Counted from the first letter of the stretch, positions 7,466-14,582 are shown. The stretch: DNA of 26,778 bases from Candidatus Moraniibacteriota bacterium (GCA_018400055.1 JAGYNK010000005.1:1-26778), one strand, 5' to 3'. The notes: a model not told the origin generated them from the letters alone. Numbers and translations are program-made.

Positions 7466-8050
7466 ATGAAAGTTACAGCTCAGTTAAACAATTTAAGAAT
7501 ATCTCCGCGCAAAACCAGGTTAGTTGCCGATTTGATTAGAAATTGCGAGATAGACGAAGCTTTAGCGCAATTAAGGGAAACACTGAAAAGCTCGGGTTCG
7601 CGCTTGGAAAAACTTTTAAATAGCGCGGTTTCCAACGCGGAAAATAATTTCGGGTTGGATAAAGACAATTTATATATATGCGATATTCAGGTGGGGGAAG
7701 GTCCTACATTGAAAAGGTGGATGCCGAGGGCTCACGGACGAGCTACGCCTATTTTAAAAAGAACTTCCAAGATAAAATTGGTTTTAGAAGAAAGAATTGA
7801 AGGAAAAAACAGGAAGTCCAAAGAGCAAATGGAAAAAGAAAGAAAACAACGCGAAAAGGATAATGAAAAAATGGAAAAAGATATGACGGAAGGAAGCAAA
7901 AAAATAGAGAGTCAATTGGAAACGGAAGATGAGAAAAGCGAAAGGATTGCGGCTGAAAACAAGAAAGAACATCGCAAAATAGAAAGTGAAAGAAAACAAA
8001 GCCGCGAAAGCGGATGGGCGAAAAAGATATTCAGACGCAAGTCGGTTTAA
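7466..8050 (+). CDS. rplV: 50S ribosomal protein L22 (uL22) with long charged C-terminal extension
   Basis: L22 binds all domains of 23S rRNA; its beta-hairpin lines the exit tunnel. The conserved core is residues 1-110: RISPRKTRLVADLIR near the start, GPTLKRWMPRAHGRATPI near residue 79, and LVLEER closing the core. Residues 111-194 are an extension made mostly of Lys, Glu, Arg, Gln and Met, likely a long charged helix or coiled coil. Typical bacterial L22 is about 110 residues. Reading frame and neighbours are intact, so the tail is not a frameshift product. Confidence 0.97.
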   Translation: MKVTAQLNNLRISPRKTRLVADLIRNCEIDEALAQLRETLKSSGSRLEKLLNSAVSNAENNFGLDKDNLYICDIQVGEGPTLKRWMPRAHGRATPILKRTSKIKLVLEERIEGKNRKSKEQMEKERKQREKDNEKMEKDMTEGSKKIESQLETEDEKSERIAAENKKEHRKIESERKQSRESGWAKKIFRRKSV

Positions 8051-8110
8051 GCTTGAAAAAGATAATTTTTCAACAATTATTTTATAAGACGAGAGAATTT
8101 AAATATAGCT

Positions 8111-8764
8111 ATGGGAAAAAAAATTAATCCAAAAAGTCTGCGCATAGGCATTACCACGAATTGGAAATCAAGATGGTTTGGTAAAAAAGATTACTCTAAA
8201 AATTTAAAAGAGGATGTTTTAATTCGCGGTTATATATTGGAAAAGTGGAAAGAAGCGGCTATTTCCGATGTGGAAATAGAAAGATTTTTTAATGTGATTA
8301 AGGTTATTATTTTCACCTCGCGCCCGGGAGTATTGATAGGAAGAGGCGGGACCGGTATTGAGGATATCAGCAAATTATTAAAAAAGAATTTTTTTGCCAA
8401 TAGAAAAACGGATCTTAAAATTGAAATTAAAGAAATAAAACGGTTTGAAGAAAACGCTTCTTTGGTTGCGCAGAACGTAGCGGAACAATTGGAAAAGAGA
8501 ATGCCATTCAGGAGAGTGCTTAAATCCGCTTTGGACCAATCCGAAAAGAATAAAAATGTGAAAGGAATAAAGATAGAAATCTCAGGACGTTTAGGAGGAG
8601 CGGAAATGTCCAGGCGGGAGTGGCTTTCACGAGGAACCATTCCTCTGCACACTTTAAGAGCGGATATTGATTATGCCAGAGTCACGGCAAAGACCACATA
8701 TGGTTCCATAGGAGTAAAAGTTTGGATATACAAAGGAGAAGTTTTTAATGATGAAAATCATTAA
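8111..8764 (+). CDS. rpsC: 30S ribosomal protein S3 (uS3)
   Basis: S3 forms part of the mRNA entry site and helicase activity of the small subunit. The 217-residue protein begins MGKKINPKSLRIGI. It has the KH domain with GRGGTGIEDISK (about residues 77-88) and the C-terminal domain with GRLGGAEMSRREW and TTYGSIGVKVWIYKGE. Length and order are normal. A 102-base spacer separates it from rplP. Confidence 0.98.
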   Translation: MGKKINPKSLRIGITTNWKSRWFGKKDYSKNLKEDVLIRGYILEKWKEAAISDVEIERFFNVIKVIIFTSRPGVLIGRGGTGIEDISKLLKKNFFANRKTDLKIEIKEIKRFEENASLVAQNVAEQLEKRMPFRRVLKSALDQSEKNKNVKGIKIEISGRLGGAEMSRREWLSRGTIPLHTLRADIDYARVTAKTTYGSIGVKVWIYKGEVFNDENH

Positions 8765-8855
8765 TCAATACGAATTATACTCTAAAAATCAATTACTGAT
8801 AAATTTTCATTTTTATTTGGGATTATTAGGGATAGATTGGTATGGATTAGAGATT
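8765..8855 (+). repeat. Degenerate heptad-type spacer, rpsC-rplP
   Basis: The left half has TACGAAT, and the right half has forward words such as ATTAGGG, ATTGGTA and ATTAGAG spaced at about 7-10 bases. CTCTAA on the left can pair with TTAGAG on the right. It resembles 4073-4153 and 13082-13157 but is more decayed. Confidence 0.35.
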
Positions 8856-8866
8856 TATAAATTTAT

Positions 8867-9280
8867 ATGTTATTAATGCCCAGAAAAGTTAAACACCGAA
8901 AAATGCAGAGAGGCGGACGGATAAAGAAAATATCCAGCAAGGGAACGGAGATTAATTTCGGGAGCTTTGGAATTAAAGCTATGAACAGCGGTTTGATTTC
9001 AGCGCGCCAAATTGAAGCGGCCAGAAGAGCCATGACCAGATATATTCAAAGAGGAGGAAAAGTTTGGATTAGAATTTTTCCGGATAAGCCTATGACTGAA
9101 AAGGGAGCGCAAACTCCAATGGGAAAAGGAAAGGGCGGCGTTGATCATTTCGTAGCCAAAGTTAAAGGCGGTAAAGTTCTTTTTGAGATGGATGGTGTGA
9201 GTGAAGAAGTTGCCAAAAAGGCTATGAGCCTAGCTTCCTATAAATTGGGAGTCAAGACGAAGTTTGTTAAGAGAATTTAA
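8867..9280 (+). CDS. rplP: 50S ribosomal protein L16 (uL16)
   Basis: L16 supports the A-site and late large-subunit assembly. The start at 8867 (MLLMPRKVKHRKMQRGG) aligns with the usual ML-x-PKR N-terminus; an ATG at 8876 would be an alternative. Conserved stretches are ISARQIEAARRAMTRYIQRGG, KPMTEKGAQTPMGKGKG and the C-terminal ASYKLGVKTKFV. The 137 residues are the usual length. Confidence 0.98.
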   Translation: MLLMPRKVKHRKMQRGGRIKKISSKGTEINFGSFGIKAMNSGLISARQIEAARRAMTRYIQRGGKVWIRIFPDKPMTEKGAQTPMGKGKGGVDHFVAKVKGGKVLFEMDGVSEEVAKKAMSLASYKLGVKTKFVKRI

Positions 9281-9325
9281 TAATTAATTTTAATTCAAAG
9301 ACGGCGAGGTAAATTTTAAAAAGAT

Positions 9326-9559
9326 ATGAAACCTGAAGAAATAAGAGAAAAAAGAACAAAAGAAAATAAGAGAGTTTTAAGAGAAAAGCGAATGTTAGCA
9401 AGGAAGCTAAGGTTTGAAATAGTTTCCAGGCAAACGAAGGAACACAGAGATTACAGAAAAACTAAAAAAGATATAGCCAGAATCTTGACTATTTTAAAAG
9501 AGGGCGATAAAAAAGTAAAAGTTGCCAAAAAGGAAATTAAGAATAATATTAACCATTAA
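9326..9559 (+). CDS. rpmC: 50S ribosomal protein L29 (uL29)
   Basis: Small two-helix protein next to L23 at the tunnel exit. The 77-residue product is Lys/Arg/Glu rich with the family pattern ARKLRFEIVSRQTKEHRDYRKTKKDIARILTIL and a short extra basic tail. Identification rests on this segment and on its position between rplP and rpsQ. rpsQ begins six bases after the stop. Confidence 0.93.
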   Translation: MKPEEIREKRTKENKRVLREKRMLARKLRFEIVSRQTKEHRDYRKTKKDIARILTILKEGDKKVKVAKKEIKNNINH

Positions 9560-9565
9560 TTTTTT

Positions 9566-9814
9566 ATGAAAGCTGAAGAAAAAACAAGTAAAAAAGCTGC
9601 CAAGAAGAAAGGTGTAGTTGTAAGCGATAAAATGGATAAGACGATTGTGGTGGCGGTAGAGAGATACAAGACACATCCCAGATATTTGAAGAAATGCCGT
9701 TTTACCAAAAAATATAAAGTTCATGACCGAGAGAATAAATACAAAGAGGGGGATAAAGTTGAATTTATTGAAGCTAAGCCGATTAGTCACGGTAAAAAGT
9801 TTAAAGTTGCATAA
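9566..9814 (+). CDS. rpsQ: 30S ribosomal protein S17 (uS17)
   Basis: OB-fold protein of the small-subunit body. Diagnostic sequence: GVVVSDKMDKTIVVAVERY, HPRYLKKCRFTKKYKVHD and a C-terminal GDKVEFIEAKPISHGKKF. 82 residues, normal length, with a Lys-rich first 14 residues. The spacer to rplN carries a 13-base word (ATCAAGCGAGGTT, 9818-9830) seen again after rplO. Confidence 0.97.
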   Translation: MKAEEKTSKKAAKKKGVVVSDKMDKTIVVAVERYKTHPRYLKKCRFTKKYKVHDRENKYKEGDKVEFIEAKPISHGKKFKVA

Positions 9815-9878
9815 GCCATCAAGCGAGGTTAATTTATTCTGAATAATTATAAGGTGAAAGTAAAATAGTAAAATTATT

Positions 9879-10244
9879 ATGATACAAGCGGAAACAAAGT
9901 TAAAAGTAGCTGATAACTCCGGGGCTAAAACCATAGGATGCTTTAAGATTTTAGGAGGAAGCAAAAAGCGTTATGCTTATACGGGAGATGTGATAGTAGC
10001 GTCGGTTAAGTCTTCGGAACCGCGGGGTATGGTTAAAAAAGGAGATAAAGTTAAGGCGGTGATTGTAAGGCAGGTCCAGCCGATAAAAAGGAAAGACGGT
10101 TCCTGTATCCGATTTGATGAAAATGCTGCAGTTATTGTTGATGGGAAGGATCCAAAGGGAACAAGAATTTTTGGTCCTATCGCCAGAGAAGTAAAGGAAA
10201 AGGGGTTTAGTAAAATAGCCTCTTTGGCATTGGAAGTTTTGTAG
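9879..10244 (+). CDS. rplN: 50S ribosomal protein L14 (uL14)
   Basis: L14 forms intersubunit bridges with 16S rRNA. The 121 residues start MIQAETKLKVADNSGAK and include RGMVKKGDKVKAVIVR, GSCIRFDENAAVI and the C-terminal GTRIFGPIAREVK. Length is standard. Leader sequence AAAATTATT has no Shine-Dalgarno. Confidence 0.99.
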   Translation: MIQAETKLKVADNSGAKTIGCFKILGGSKKRYAYTGDVIVASVKSSEPRGMVKKGDKVKAVIVRQVQPIKRKDGSCIRFDENAAVIVDGKDPKGTRIFGPIAREVKEKGFSKIASLALEVL

Positions 10245-10348
10245 ATTACTGCGAAGTGCGAATTTTATCTTGACTACCGGAAGGCAGGCGAAATTATGAA
10301 TAAATTAAATTTTTTCGCCGTTTCATTCGTAATTTGCAGGAAAATATT
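10245..10348 (+). repeat. Structured rplN-rplX spacer with inverted repeat
   Basis: GGCGAAA (10287-10293) pairs with TTTCGCC (10313-10319) across a 19-base AT-rich loop. The piece CCGGAAGGCAGGCGA before it resembles the right half of the palindrome at 14441-14460 and the bases that follow it. TGCGAAG and TGCGAAT also occur as near-tandem words. No gene is present. Confidence 0.4.
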
Positions 10349-10657
10349 ATGAAGATTAAAAAAGGAGATCAAGTTCAAATAATTTCGGGAAAGGATCGGG
10401 AGAAACGCGGTAAAGTTTTGCGTGTTTTTCCCAAAATCATGAAAGTGACGGTGGAAAAGGTTAATATTATCAAGAAGCATGTCCGTCCCAAAAAAGAGGG
10501 AGCCAAAGGTCAGCGGGTGGAAATCCCGGCCCCTATGGATGTTTCCAATGTTATGTTGATTTGTCCCAAATGCGGGAAAATGACTCGAGTAGGTTTTAAG
10601 ACGGAAAATAAAAATAAATTCAGGATATGTAAAAAGTGCGGAAGCGAAATTGCGTAA
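10349..10657 (+). CDS. rplX: 50S ribosomal protein L24 (uL24)
   Basis: Assembly-initiator protein near the tunnel exit. Start taken at ATG 10349 (MKIKKGDQVQIISGKDREKRGKV), preceded by GCAGG nine bases upstream; a TTG further upstream adds five unrelated residues. The KOW motif is residues 2-29. The C-terminal half has CPKC and CKKC pairs that would bind zinc, a version common among bacterial L24. 102 residues, normal length. Confidence 0.97.
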   Translation: MKIKKGDQVQIISGKDREKRGKVLRVFPKIMKVTVEKVNIIKKHVRPKKEGAKGQRVEIPAPMDVSNVMLICPKCGKMTRVGFKTENKNKFRICKKCGSEIA

Positions 10658-10715
10658 GTCAGAAACGCAAGTGATAATAAAATGAAAAATATTTTTTGAA
10701 ATATACCAAAGACAT

Positions 10716-11276
10716 ATGAAAGTAAAGGCGCTTAAAATTAAATATGAAGAAGAGGTGATTTCCAAAATGAAGGAAAAGTTTGGCTATGAAAATGATTTGG
10801 CGGTTCCCAGATTTGAAAAGGCGGTAGTGAATGTGGGCATAGGAAAATTCAATGGCGAGAAAGAAAAGGTGGAAGAAGTGAAAAAAGATTTGCAGCTTAT
10901 AACCGGACAAAAACCATTAATGACTAAAGCAAAAAAAGCCATTTCCGGATTTAAAATTCGCGAGAATATGGAAATAGGCATAAAAACAACCTTAAGAGGA
11001 AAAAGAATGTGGGATTTTACAGATCGTTTGATCAACATTGCTCTTCCCAGAACGAGAGATTTTCAGGGAATTTCACCGAAGGCTGTGGATAAAAATGGAA
11101 ATTTGAATATTGGCGTTAAGGAGCATACCATTTTTCCGGAAATTTTTTCAGAAAAAGTTAAAAATATATTCAGCTTTCAAATTACGCTGGTAACCAGCGC
11201 CAAGAGCAAAAAAGAAGGTTTGGAATTTTTTAAGTCGTTGGGATTTCCGATAAGGGCAATCACGAATCAACGCTAA
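10716..11276 (+). CDS. rplE: 50S ribosomal protein L5 (uL5)
   Basis: L5 binds 5S rRNA and contacts the P-site tRNA. The 186-residue sequence shows VPRFEKAVVNVGIG, the loop TGQKPLMTKAKKAISGFKIRE and LPRTRDFQGIS. The C-terminal GFPIRAIT is shorter than in some relatives but within family range. Follows rplX after 58 bases. Confidence 0.98.
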   Translation: MKVKALKIKYEEEVISKMKEKFGYENDLAVPRFEKAVVNVGIGKFNGEKEKVEEVKKDLQLITGQKPLMTKAKKAISGFKIRENMEIGIKTTLRGKRMWDFTDRLINIALPRTRDFQGISPKAVDKNGNLNIGVKEHTIFPEIFSEKVKNIFSFQITLVTSAKSKKEGLEFFKSLGFPIRAITNQR

Positions 11277-11362
11277 TTTATTCCGAATAATTCCAAATAG
11301 AAACAATAAATTTTAACTGTTATTAAAGTATAATTTTTTAGATTAGGTATTGATTTAATTAT

Positions 11363-11548
11363 ATGGCAAAAGAATCAACACAAGCGAGAGCTCAAAAGAA
11401 ACCGAAATTTTCCACTCGGATTGTTCGGCGTTGCTGGAGATGCGGAAGGAAACACGGATATATGAGAAAGTTTAAAATTTGCAGAATTTGTTTTAGGGAA
11501 TTGGCGGAAAAAGGAGAAATGCCGGGAATAAAAAAGAGTAGTTGGTAA
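11363..11548 (+). CDS. rpsN: 30S ribosomal protein S14, zinc-binding type (uS14)
   Basis: Head protein of the small subunit. The 61-residue form with CWRC and CRIC pairs is the zinc-binding type (S14 type Z). It ends in the typical GEMPGIKKSSW. The N-terminus MAKESTQARAQKKPKFSTR fits the family. A TATAAT at 11329-11334 lies upstream but has no -35, so it was not called a promoter. Confidence 0.98.
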   Translation: MAKESTQARAQKKPKFSTRIVRRCWRCGRKHGYMRKFKICRICFRELAEKGEMPGIKKSSW

Positions 11549-11550
11549 AT

Positions 11551-11637
11551 AGTTTACGGTTCATAGTTCGCAGTTCACGGATTATGGCAATGCTAAAAAG
11601 CAAAAGTCCGTGAACTGATAACTATTAACCAAAAACT
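11551..11637 (+). repeat. Heptad-structured inverted repeat, rpsN-rpsH spacer
   Basis: Left arm 11551-11581 is four in-phase 7-base words (three AGTTNNN and one GGTTCAT) and GGA; right arm 11607-11637 is TCC and the four complementary-pattern words. Match about 26 of 31. The innermost word AGTTCAC and the flanking GGA pair perfectly with the other arm. Loop is 25 bases. It shares word length, word order and the GG end with 6075-6153. Confidence 0.85.
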
Positions 11638-11645
11638 AAAAATTT

Positions 11646-12050
11646 ATGTTAGATCCAATAAGCGATATGATTACCAGATTAAGAAATGCCCAAATGGCCG
11701 GGCATAGGGATTTAATTATTCCTCATTCCAAATTAAAGTGGTCTATCGCCAAGATTTTGGAAGATAAAAAATTTATTGAGTCGGCTGCCAAAGAAAAAGC
11801 GGGCAACTTTGATGCGATTAAAATAGTCCTTAAATATAAAAAGATTTCCAATACCAAAAAAATGCCGGCTATAAGCGGAATAAGAAGGGTAAGCCGGGAA
11901 GGTCAAAGAATTTATCTGAAGAGAGGCAATATAAAAAAGGTCAAGAACGGTTACGGCATGGCTATTATTTCAACATCAAAAGGCTTGTTGCCGGGAGAAG
12001 AAGCTTATAAGAGAAAAATAGGAGGAGAATGCATTTGCGAAGTCTGGTAA
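11646..12050 (+). CDS. rpsH: 30S ribosomal protein S8 (uS8)
   Basis: S8 organises the central domain of 16S rRNA; in E. coli it also represses the spc operon. The 134 residues contain LDPISDMITRLRNAQMAG, SKLKWSIAKIL, RRVSREGQRIY and the C-terminal GYGMAIISTSKGL with the final GGECICEVW. Normal length and position before rplF. Confidence 0.98.
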   Translation: MLDPISDMITRLRNAQMAGHRDLIIPHSKLKWSIAKILEDKKFIESAAKEKAGNFDAIKIVLKYKKISNTKKMPAISGIRRVSREGQRIYLKRGNIKKVKNGYGMAIISTSKGLLPGEEAYKRKIGGECICEVW

Positions 12051-12053
12051 AAA

Positions 12054-12146
12054 TGTTCCAGTTGTTCTAATTGTTTAAGGTGTTTAAAATATTGAAAACG
12101 ATTTCGACAACTAAAACAAGCAAAGCGATAGAGCATTTTAAATATT
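12054..12146 (+). repeat. Period-9 word run with inverted counterpart, rpsH-rplF spacer
   Basis: Five 9-base words in phase run from 12054 to 12098, four of them starting TGTT (TGTTCCAGT, TGTTCTAAT and two TGTTTAA forms). On the opposite strand of 12100-12146 similar words occur (TGTTTTAGT, TGCTCTATC). TTTAAAAT on the left matches ATTTTAAA on the right. The unit length is 9 here instead of 7. Confidence 0.55.
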
Positions 12147-12163
12147 CATAATATTTTATATAT

Positions 12164-12706
12164 ATGAGCAGAATAGGAAAAAAACCAATTAAAGTTCCGG
12201 AAAATGTCAAAGCGGAAATAGAAAACGGTAAAATTTCAATAACAGGCCCCAAAGGATCTCTGTCCTTTTTGCATCGCCCGGAAGTTTCAGCTGGTTTTTC
12301 CGAAGGCGAGATAACGGTTAAAAAGAAAAGCCATTCCAAAAAGGCTCCGGCTTTTTGGGGAACTACCGCCAGGATAATTGAAAATATGATAGAGGGAGTA
12401 ACGAACGGTTTTGAGAAACAGCTGGAGTTAAACGGGGTGGGATTCAGAATGTCGGTAAACGGAAACAAGATTGATATGGCATTAGGTTTTTCTCATCCGG
12501 TAGAAGCAAGCATTCCGGAGGGAATTGAAGCTAAAATTGAAGGGAATATTTTAACCGTTTCCGGCATTGATAAACAGAGAGTGGGACAATTTGCCGCTGA
12601 AATAAGGGCGTTGAAGCCGGCTGAGCCCTATAAAGGAAAAGGCTTTAAATATGTGGGTGAAGTGATAATAAGAAAGGAGAAAAAGAAGATGGCAGCAGCG
12701 GAATAA
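12164..12706 (+). CDS. rplF: 50S ribosomal protein L6 (uL6)
   Basis: L6 lies near the factor-binding site of the large subunit. The 180 residues start MSRIGKKPIKVPENVK, have the two repeated beta-sheet domains, GVGFRMSVNGNKIDMALGFSHPV in the middle, and the C-terminal KPAEPYKGKGFKYVGEVIIRKEKKK. Length is standard. rplR begins 16 bases after the stop. Confidence 0.98.
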   Translation: MSRIGKKPIKVPENVKAEIENGKISITGPKGSLSFLHRPEVSAGFSEGEITVKKKSHSKKAPAFWGTTARIIENMIEGVTNGFEKQLELNGVGFRMSVNGNKIDMALGFSHPVEASIPEGIEAKIEGNILTVSGIDKQRVGQFAAEIRALKPAEPYKGKGFKYVGEVIIRKEKKKMAAAE

Positions 12707-12722
12707 TATAATTTATACATGT

Positions 12723-13082
12723 ATGACTACAAAAGAATCAAGAAATAAATTAAGATTAAAGAGAAAAAAGCGCGTTACCGCCAAGATTTTTGGCACGGCT
12801 AAAAAACCGAGAATAACGGTTTTCAGAAGCTTAAGGAATATGTATGTTCAAGCGATTGATGATGAAAAAGGAGTAACATTAGTTAGCGCTAAAGCCGGAG
12901 AAATAGCCGGCAAAACCAAAAAAGGAAAAATTGAATTGGCCAAAGAGACAGGAAAATTAATGGCCAAGAAATGCGCCAAGATTAAAATTTCTCAAGCTGT
13001 ATTTGACAGAGGCGGATATAAGTATCACGGAAAAGTAAAGGCCTTGACGGAAGGATTAAGAGAAGGCGGGCTAAAAATGTAA
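12723..13082 (+). CDS. rplR: 50S ribosomal protein L18 (uL18)
   Basis: 5S rRNA-binding protein of the central protuberance. The 119 residues include RITVFRSLRNMYVQAIDD and the C-terminal FDRGGYKYHGKVKALTEGLREGGL, which are typical. The start ATG at 12723 directly follows an overlapping out-of-frame ATG at 12719. No Shine-Dalgarno. L18 ends inside the first word of the spacer repeat. Confidence 0.98.
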   Translation: MTTKESRNKLRLKRKKRVTAKIFGTAKKPRITVFRSLRNMYVQAIDDEKGVTLVSAKAGEIAGKTKKGKIELAKETGKLMAKKCAKIKISQAVFDRGGYKYHGKVKALTEGLREGGLKM

Positions 13083-13157
13083 ATCACTAATCAAAGCAAA
13101 TTTTATCACGGATAATCTCGAATAAAAATAAAAAATCATTAGTGTTAATTAGGGATT
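13082..13157 (+). repeat. Heptad-type inverted repeat, rplR-rpsE spacer
   Basis: Left words AATCACT and AATCAAA (13082-13095) pair with AGGGATT and GTTAATT on the right (13144-13157), 11 of 14 positions. A third word CATTAGT (13137-13143) is in phase with them. The left word overlaps the last base of the rplR stop codon. Confidence 0.6.
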
Positions 13158-13166
13158 AAAATTATT

Positions 13167-13679
13167 ATGAAAAGATTCAATAAAAGAAGAGAAAAACCTG
13201 AGTTTGACCAGAAGCTTTTAGATTTGGCGCGAGTTACGCGTGTGGTTAAAGGAGGAAGAAGATTTCGCTTTAGAGCCACTTTGGTTATTGGCAATAGAAA
13301 GGGAAAAGTCGGAGTGGGAGTGGACAAGGGATCGGATGTGGCTGACGCGATAAAGAAAGCTTTTGATAAGGCCAAGAAAAATATGATAGAAATTGATGTT
13401 TCTAGCGGGACTATTTCGCATGATGTTTTGCAAAAATTGGGAGGAGCCAAGGTTCTTTTGAAGCCGGCTTCCAAGGGAAGAGGCATTATTGCCGGAGGAG
13501 CAGTTAGGGCAGTAATGGATTTGGCCGGTATAAAAGACATAGTTTCCAAGTCATTAGGCTCGTCCAATAAATTGAATGTGGCCAGAGTTACCATGGAAGC
13601 ATTGAAACAGCTTTCTATAACTCGCAAATTAAAAGGAGATTTATCCATCAAAAAGAAAGAGAAAAAAGCAGAAAAATAA
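13167..13679 (+). CDS. rpsE: 30S ribosomal protein S5 (uS5)
   Basis: S5 is involved in decoding fidelity and mRNA entry. The 170 residues contain RVTRVVKGGRRFRFRATLV, the double-stranded RNA-binding fold with GNRKGKVGVGVDKGSDV, and the C-terminal domain with GRGIIAGGAVRAVMDLAGI and SLGSSNKLNV. Lys-rich tail. rplO starts nine bases after the stop, leaving no room for rpmD, which normally sits here. Confidence 0.98.
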   Translation: MKRFNKRREKPEFDQKLLDLARVTRVVKGGRRFRFRATLVIGNRKGKVGVGVDKGSDVADAIKKAFDKAKKNMIEIDVSSGTISHDVLQKLGGAKVLLKPASKGRGIIAGGAVRAVMDLAGIKDIVSKSLGSSNKLNVARVTMEALKQLSITRKLKGDLSIKKKEKKAEK

Positions 13680-13688
13680 GTTAATTTT

Positions 13689-14114
13689 ATGCAAATAAAC
13701 GAATTAAAAATTAATAAGAAAAAAAACCGCAAGAGAATAGGTCGGGGAGGCAGAAGAGGCACTTATTCCGGGAAGGGAATGAAAGGACAAAAAGCTCGTT
13801 CCGGAATTAAAAAAGATCTCTTGTTTGAAGGTGGGCAGACTTCCTTAATAGACCGTTTGAAAAAAACGCGAGGTTTTAAATCTGTTCATCCGAAAAAGAA
13901 CGTTGTTAATCTCAAGGATTTGGAGAATAAATTTAAAAGCGGAGAAGAAGTGAATTTGGAAAGTTTAGTCAAGGTTGGGTTAGTAACAAGAAAGAATATT
14001 AAAAACGGGGTAAAGATTTTGGGAGACGGTAAATTGACTAAAAAAATTACTGTAGGTAAAGGTATTTTGCTTTCCAAGTCAGCTAAAAAAGTAATCGGGA
14101 AAAGTAGTAAATAA
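13689..14114 (+). CDS. rplO: 50S ribosomal protein L15 (uL15)
   Basis: Large-subunit assembly protein. The 141 residues start with the basic N-terminus NKKKNRKRIGRGGRRGTYSGKGMKGQKARSG pattern (residues 9-40), followed by FEGGQTSLIDRLKKTRGF and the C-terminal fold with KILGDGKLTKKITV. It is the last gene of the cluster before a strong intrinsic terminator 49 bases downstream. Confidence 0.97.
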   Translation: MQINELKINKKKNRKRIGRGGRRGTYSGKGMKGQKARSGIKKDLLFEGGQTSLIDRLKKTRGFKSVHPKKNVVNLKDLENKFKSGEEVNLESLVKVGLVTRKNIKNGVKILGDGKLTKKITVGKGILLSKSAKKVIGKSSK

Positions 14115-14162
14115 CATGTATTAAGTATCAAGCGAGGTTTTCGGTATGTTTTTAAAATATTT

Positions 14163-14193
14163 ACACACTGTTTCGGCAGTGTGTTTTTTATTT
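14163..14193 (+). terminator. Intrinsic terminator of the ribosomal protein operon
   Basis: ACACACTG (14163-14170) and CAGTGTGT (14177-14184) form a perfect 8-pair stem with loop TTTCGG, followed by TTTTTATTTT. The best terminator in the window, 49 bases after the rplO stop. Confidence 0.9.
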
Positions 14194-14276
14194 TCTAAAA
14201 AATATTTTCATATAACCACATAAGGACACAATGAATGATATTGCAAGATTTATCAGAGCGCCTAAATATTATTTTA

Positions 14277-14308
14277 GAGGCATCTATAGATGCCTCTATA
14301 GATGCCTC
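14277..14308. repeat. Hairpin with tandemly duplicated 3' arm
   Basis: GAGGCATC (14277-14284) can pair with either of two GATGCCTC copies (14289-14296 or 14301-14308), which belong to a tandem 12-base unit TATAGATGCCTC. Pairing with the first gives a tetraloop TATA; pairing with the second loops out the first copy. Confidence 0.8.
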
Positions 14309-14440
14309 TATTTTCAATAAATATTTCAATATTTTATTTTAATTATTACTGGTATTAGAATAGCTGCTCTTTTATATATTTTTTATTTATAAGAATTATC
14401 TGTGTTGCTTACGGTTTTCTAATTTTATTTTCTGTCATTT

Positions 14441-14460
14441 CCTGCCTGCCGGCAGGCAGG
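14441..14460. repeat. GC-rich perfect 20-base palindrome
   Basis: CCTGCCTGCCGGCAGGCAGG is its own reverse complement, 80 percent GC in an AT-rich spacer. It is followed at 14461-14490 by words of the pattern CGANNGA. A related piece, CCGGAAGGCAGGCGA, lies in the rplN-rplX spacer. No T-run follows, so it is not a standard terminator. Confidence 0.85.
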
Positions 14461-14553
14461 CGACCGAAACGAGCGAGGTACGAGTGAGTGATAAGTAATT
14501 AAAAATTTTAAAATAAGTCGGTCTGAGTAGCGCTTTTAAGGATATGAGAAAAC

Positions 14554-14582
14554 TTGAAAAAAATAATTTGACGCTGTATTAT
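14554..14582 (+). promoter_or_regulatory. secY promoter
   Basis: TTGAAA (14554-14559) and TATTAT (14577-14582) are separated by 17 bases. Expected start near 14589, giving a leader of about 46 bases before secY. It lies downstream of the operon terminator, so secY-map is a separate transcription unit. Confidence 0.65.

Noticed and set aside
10270..10298. TTGACT with ATTATG 17 bases on, as a promoter before rplX
   Set aside because: The -10 is poor and the element overlaps the inverted repeat of the spacer.
11329..11334. Perfect TATAAT before rpsN as a promoter
   Set aside because: No -35 hexamer and no TG extension at the proper distance.
13145..13762. Long minus-strand open frames opposite ribosomal genes, e.g. 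13145-13762, 9494-9964 and 10274-10765
   Set aside because: They lie antisense to clearly real ribosomal protein genes, have low-complexity Phe/Leu/Ser-rich translations and no recognisable motif.
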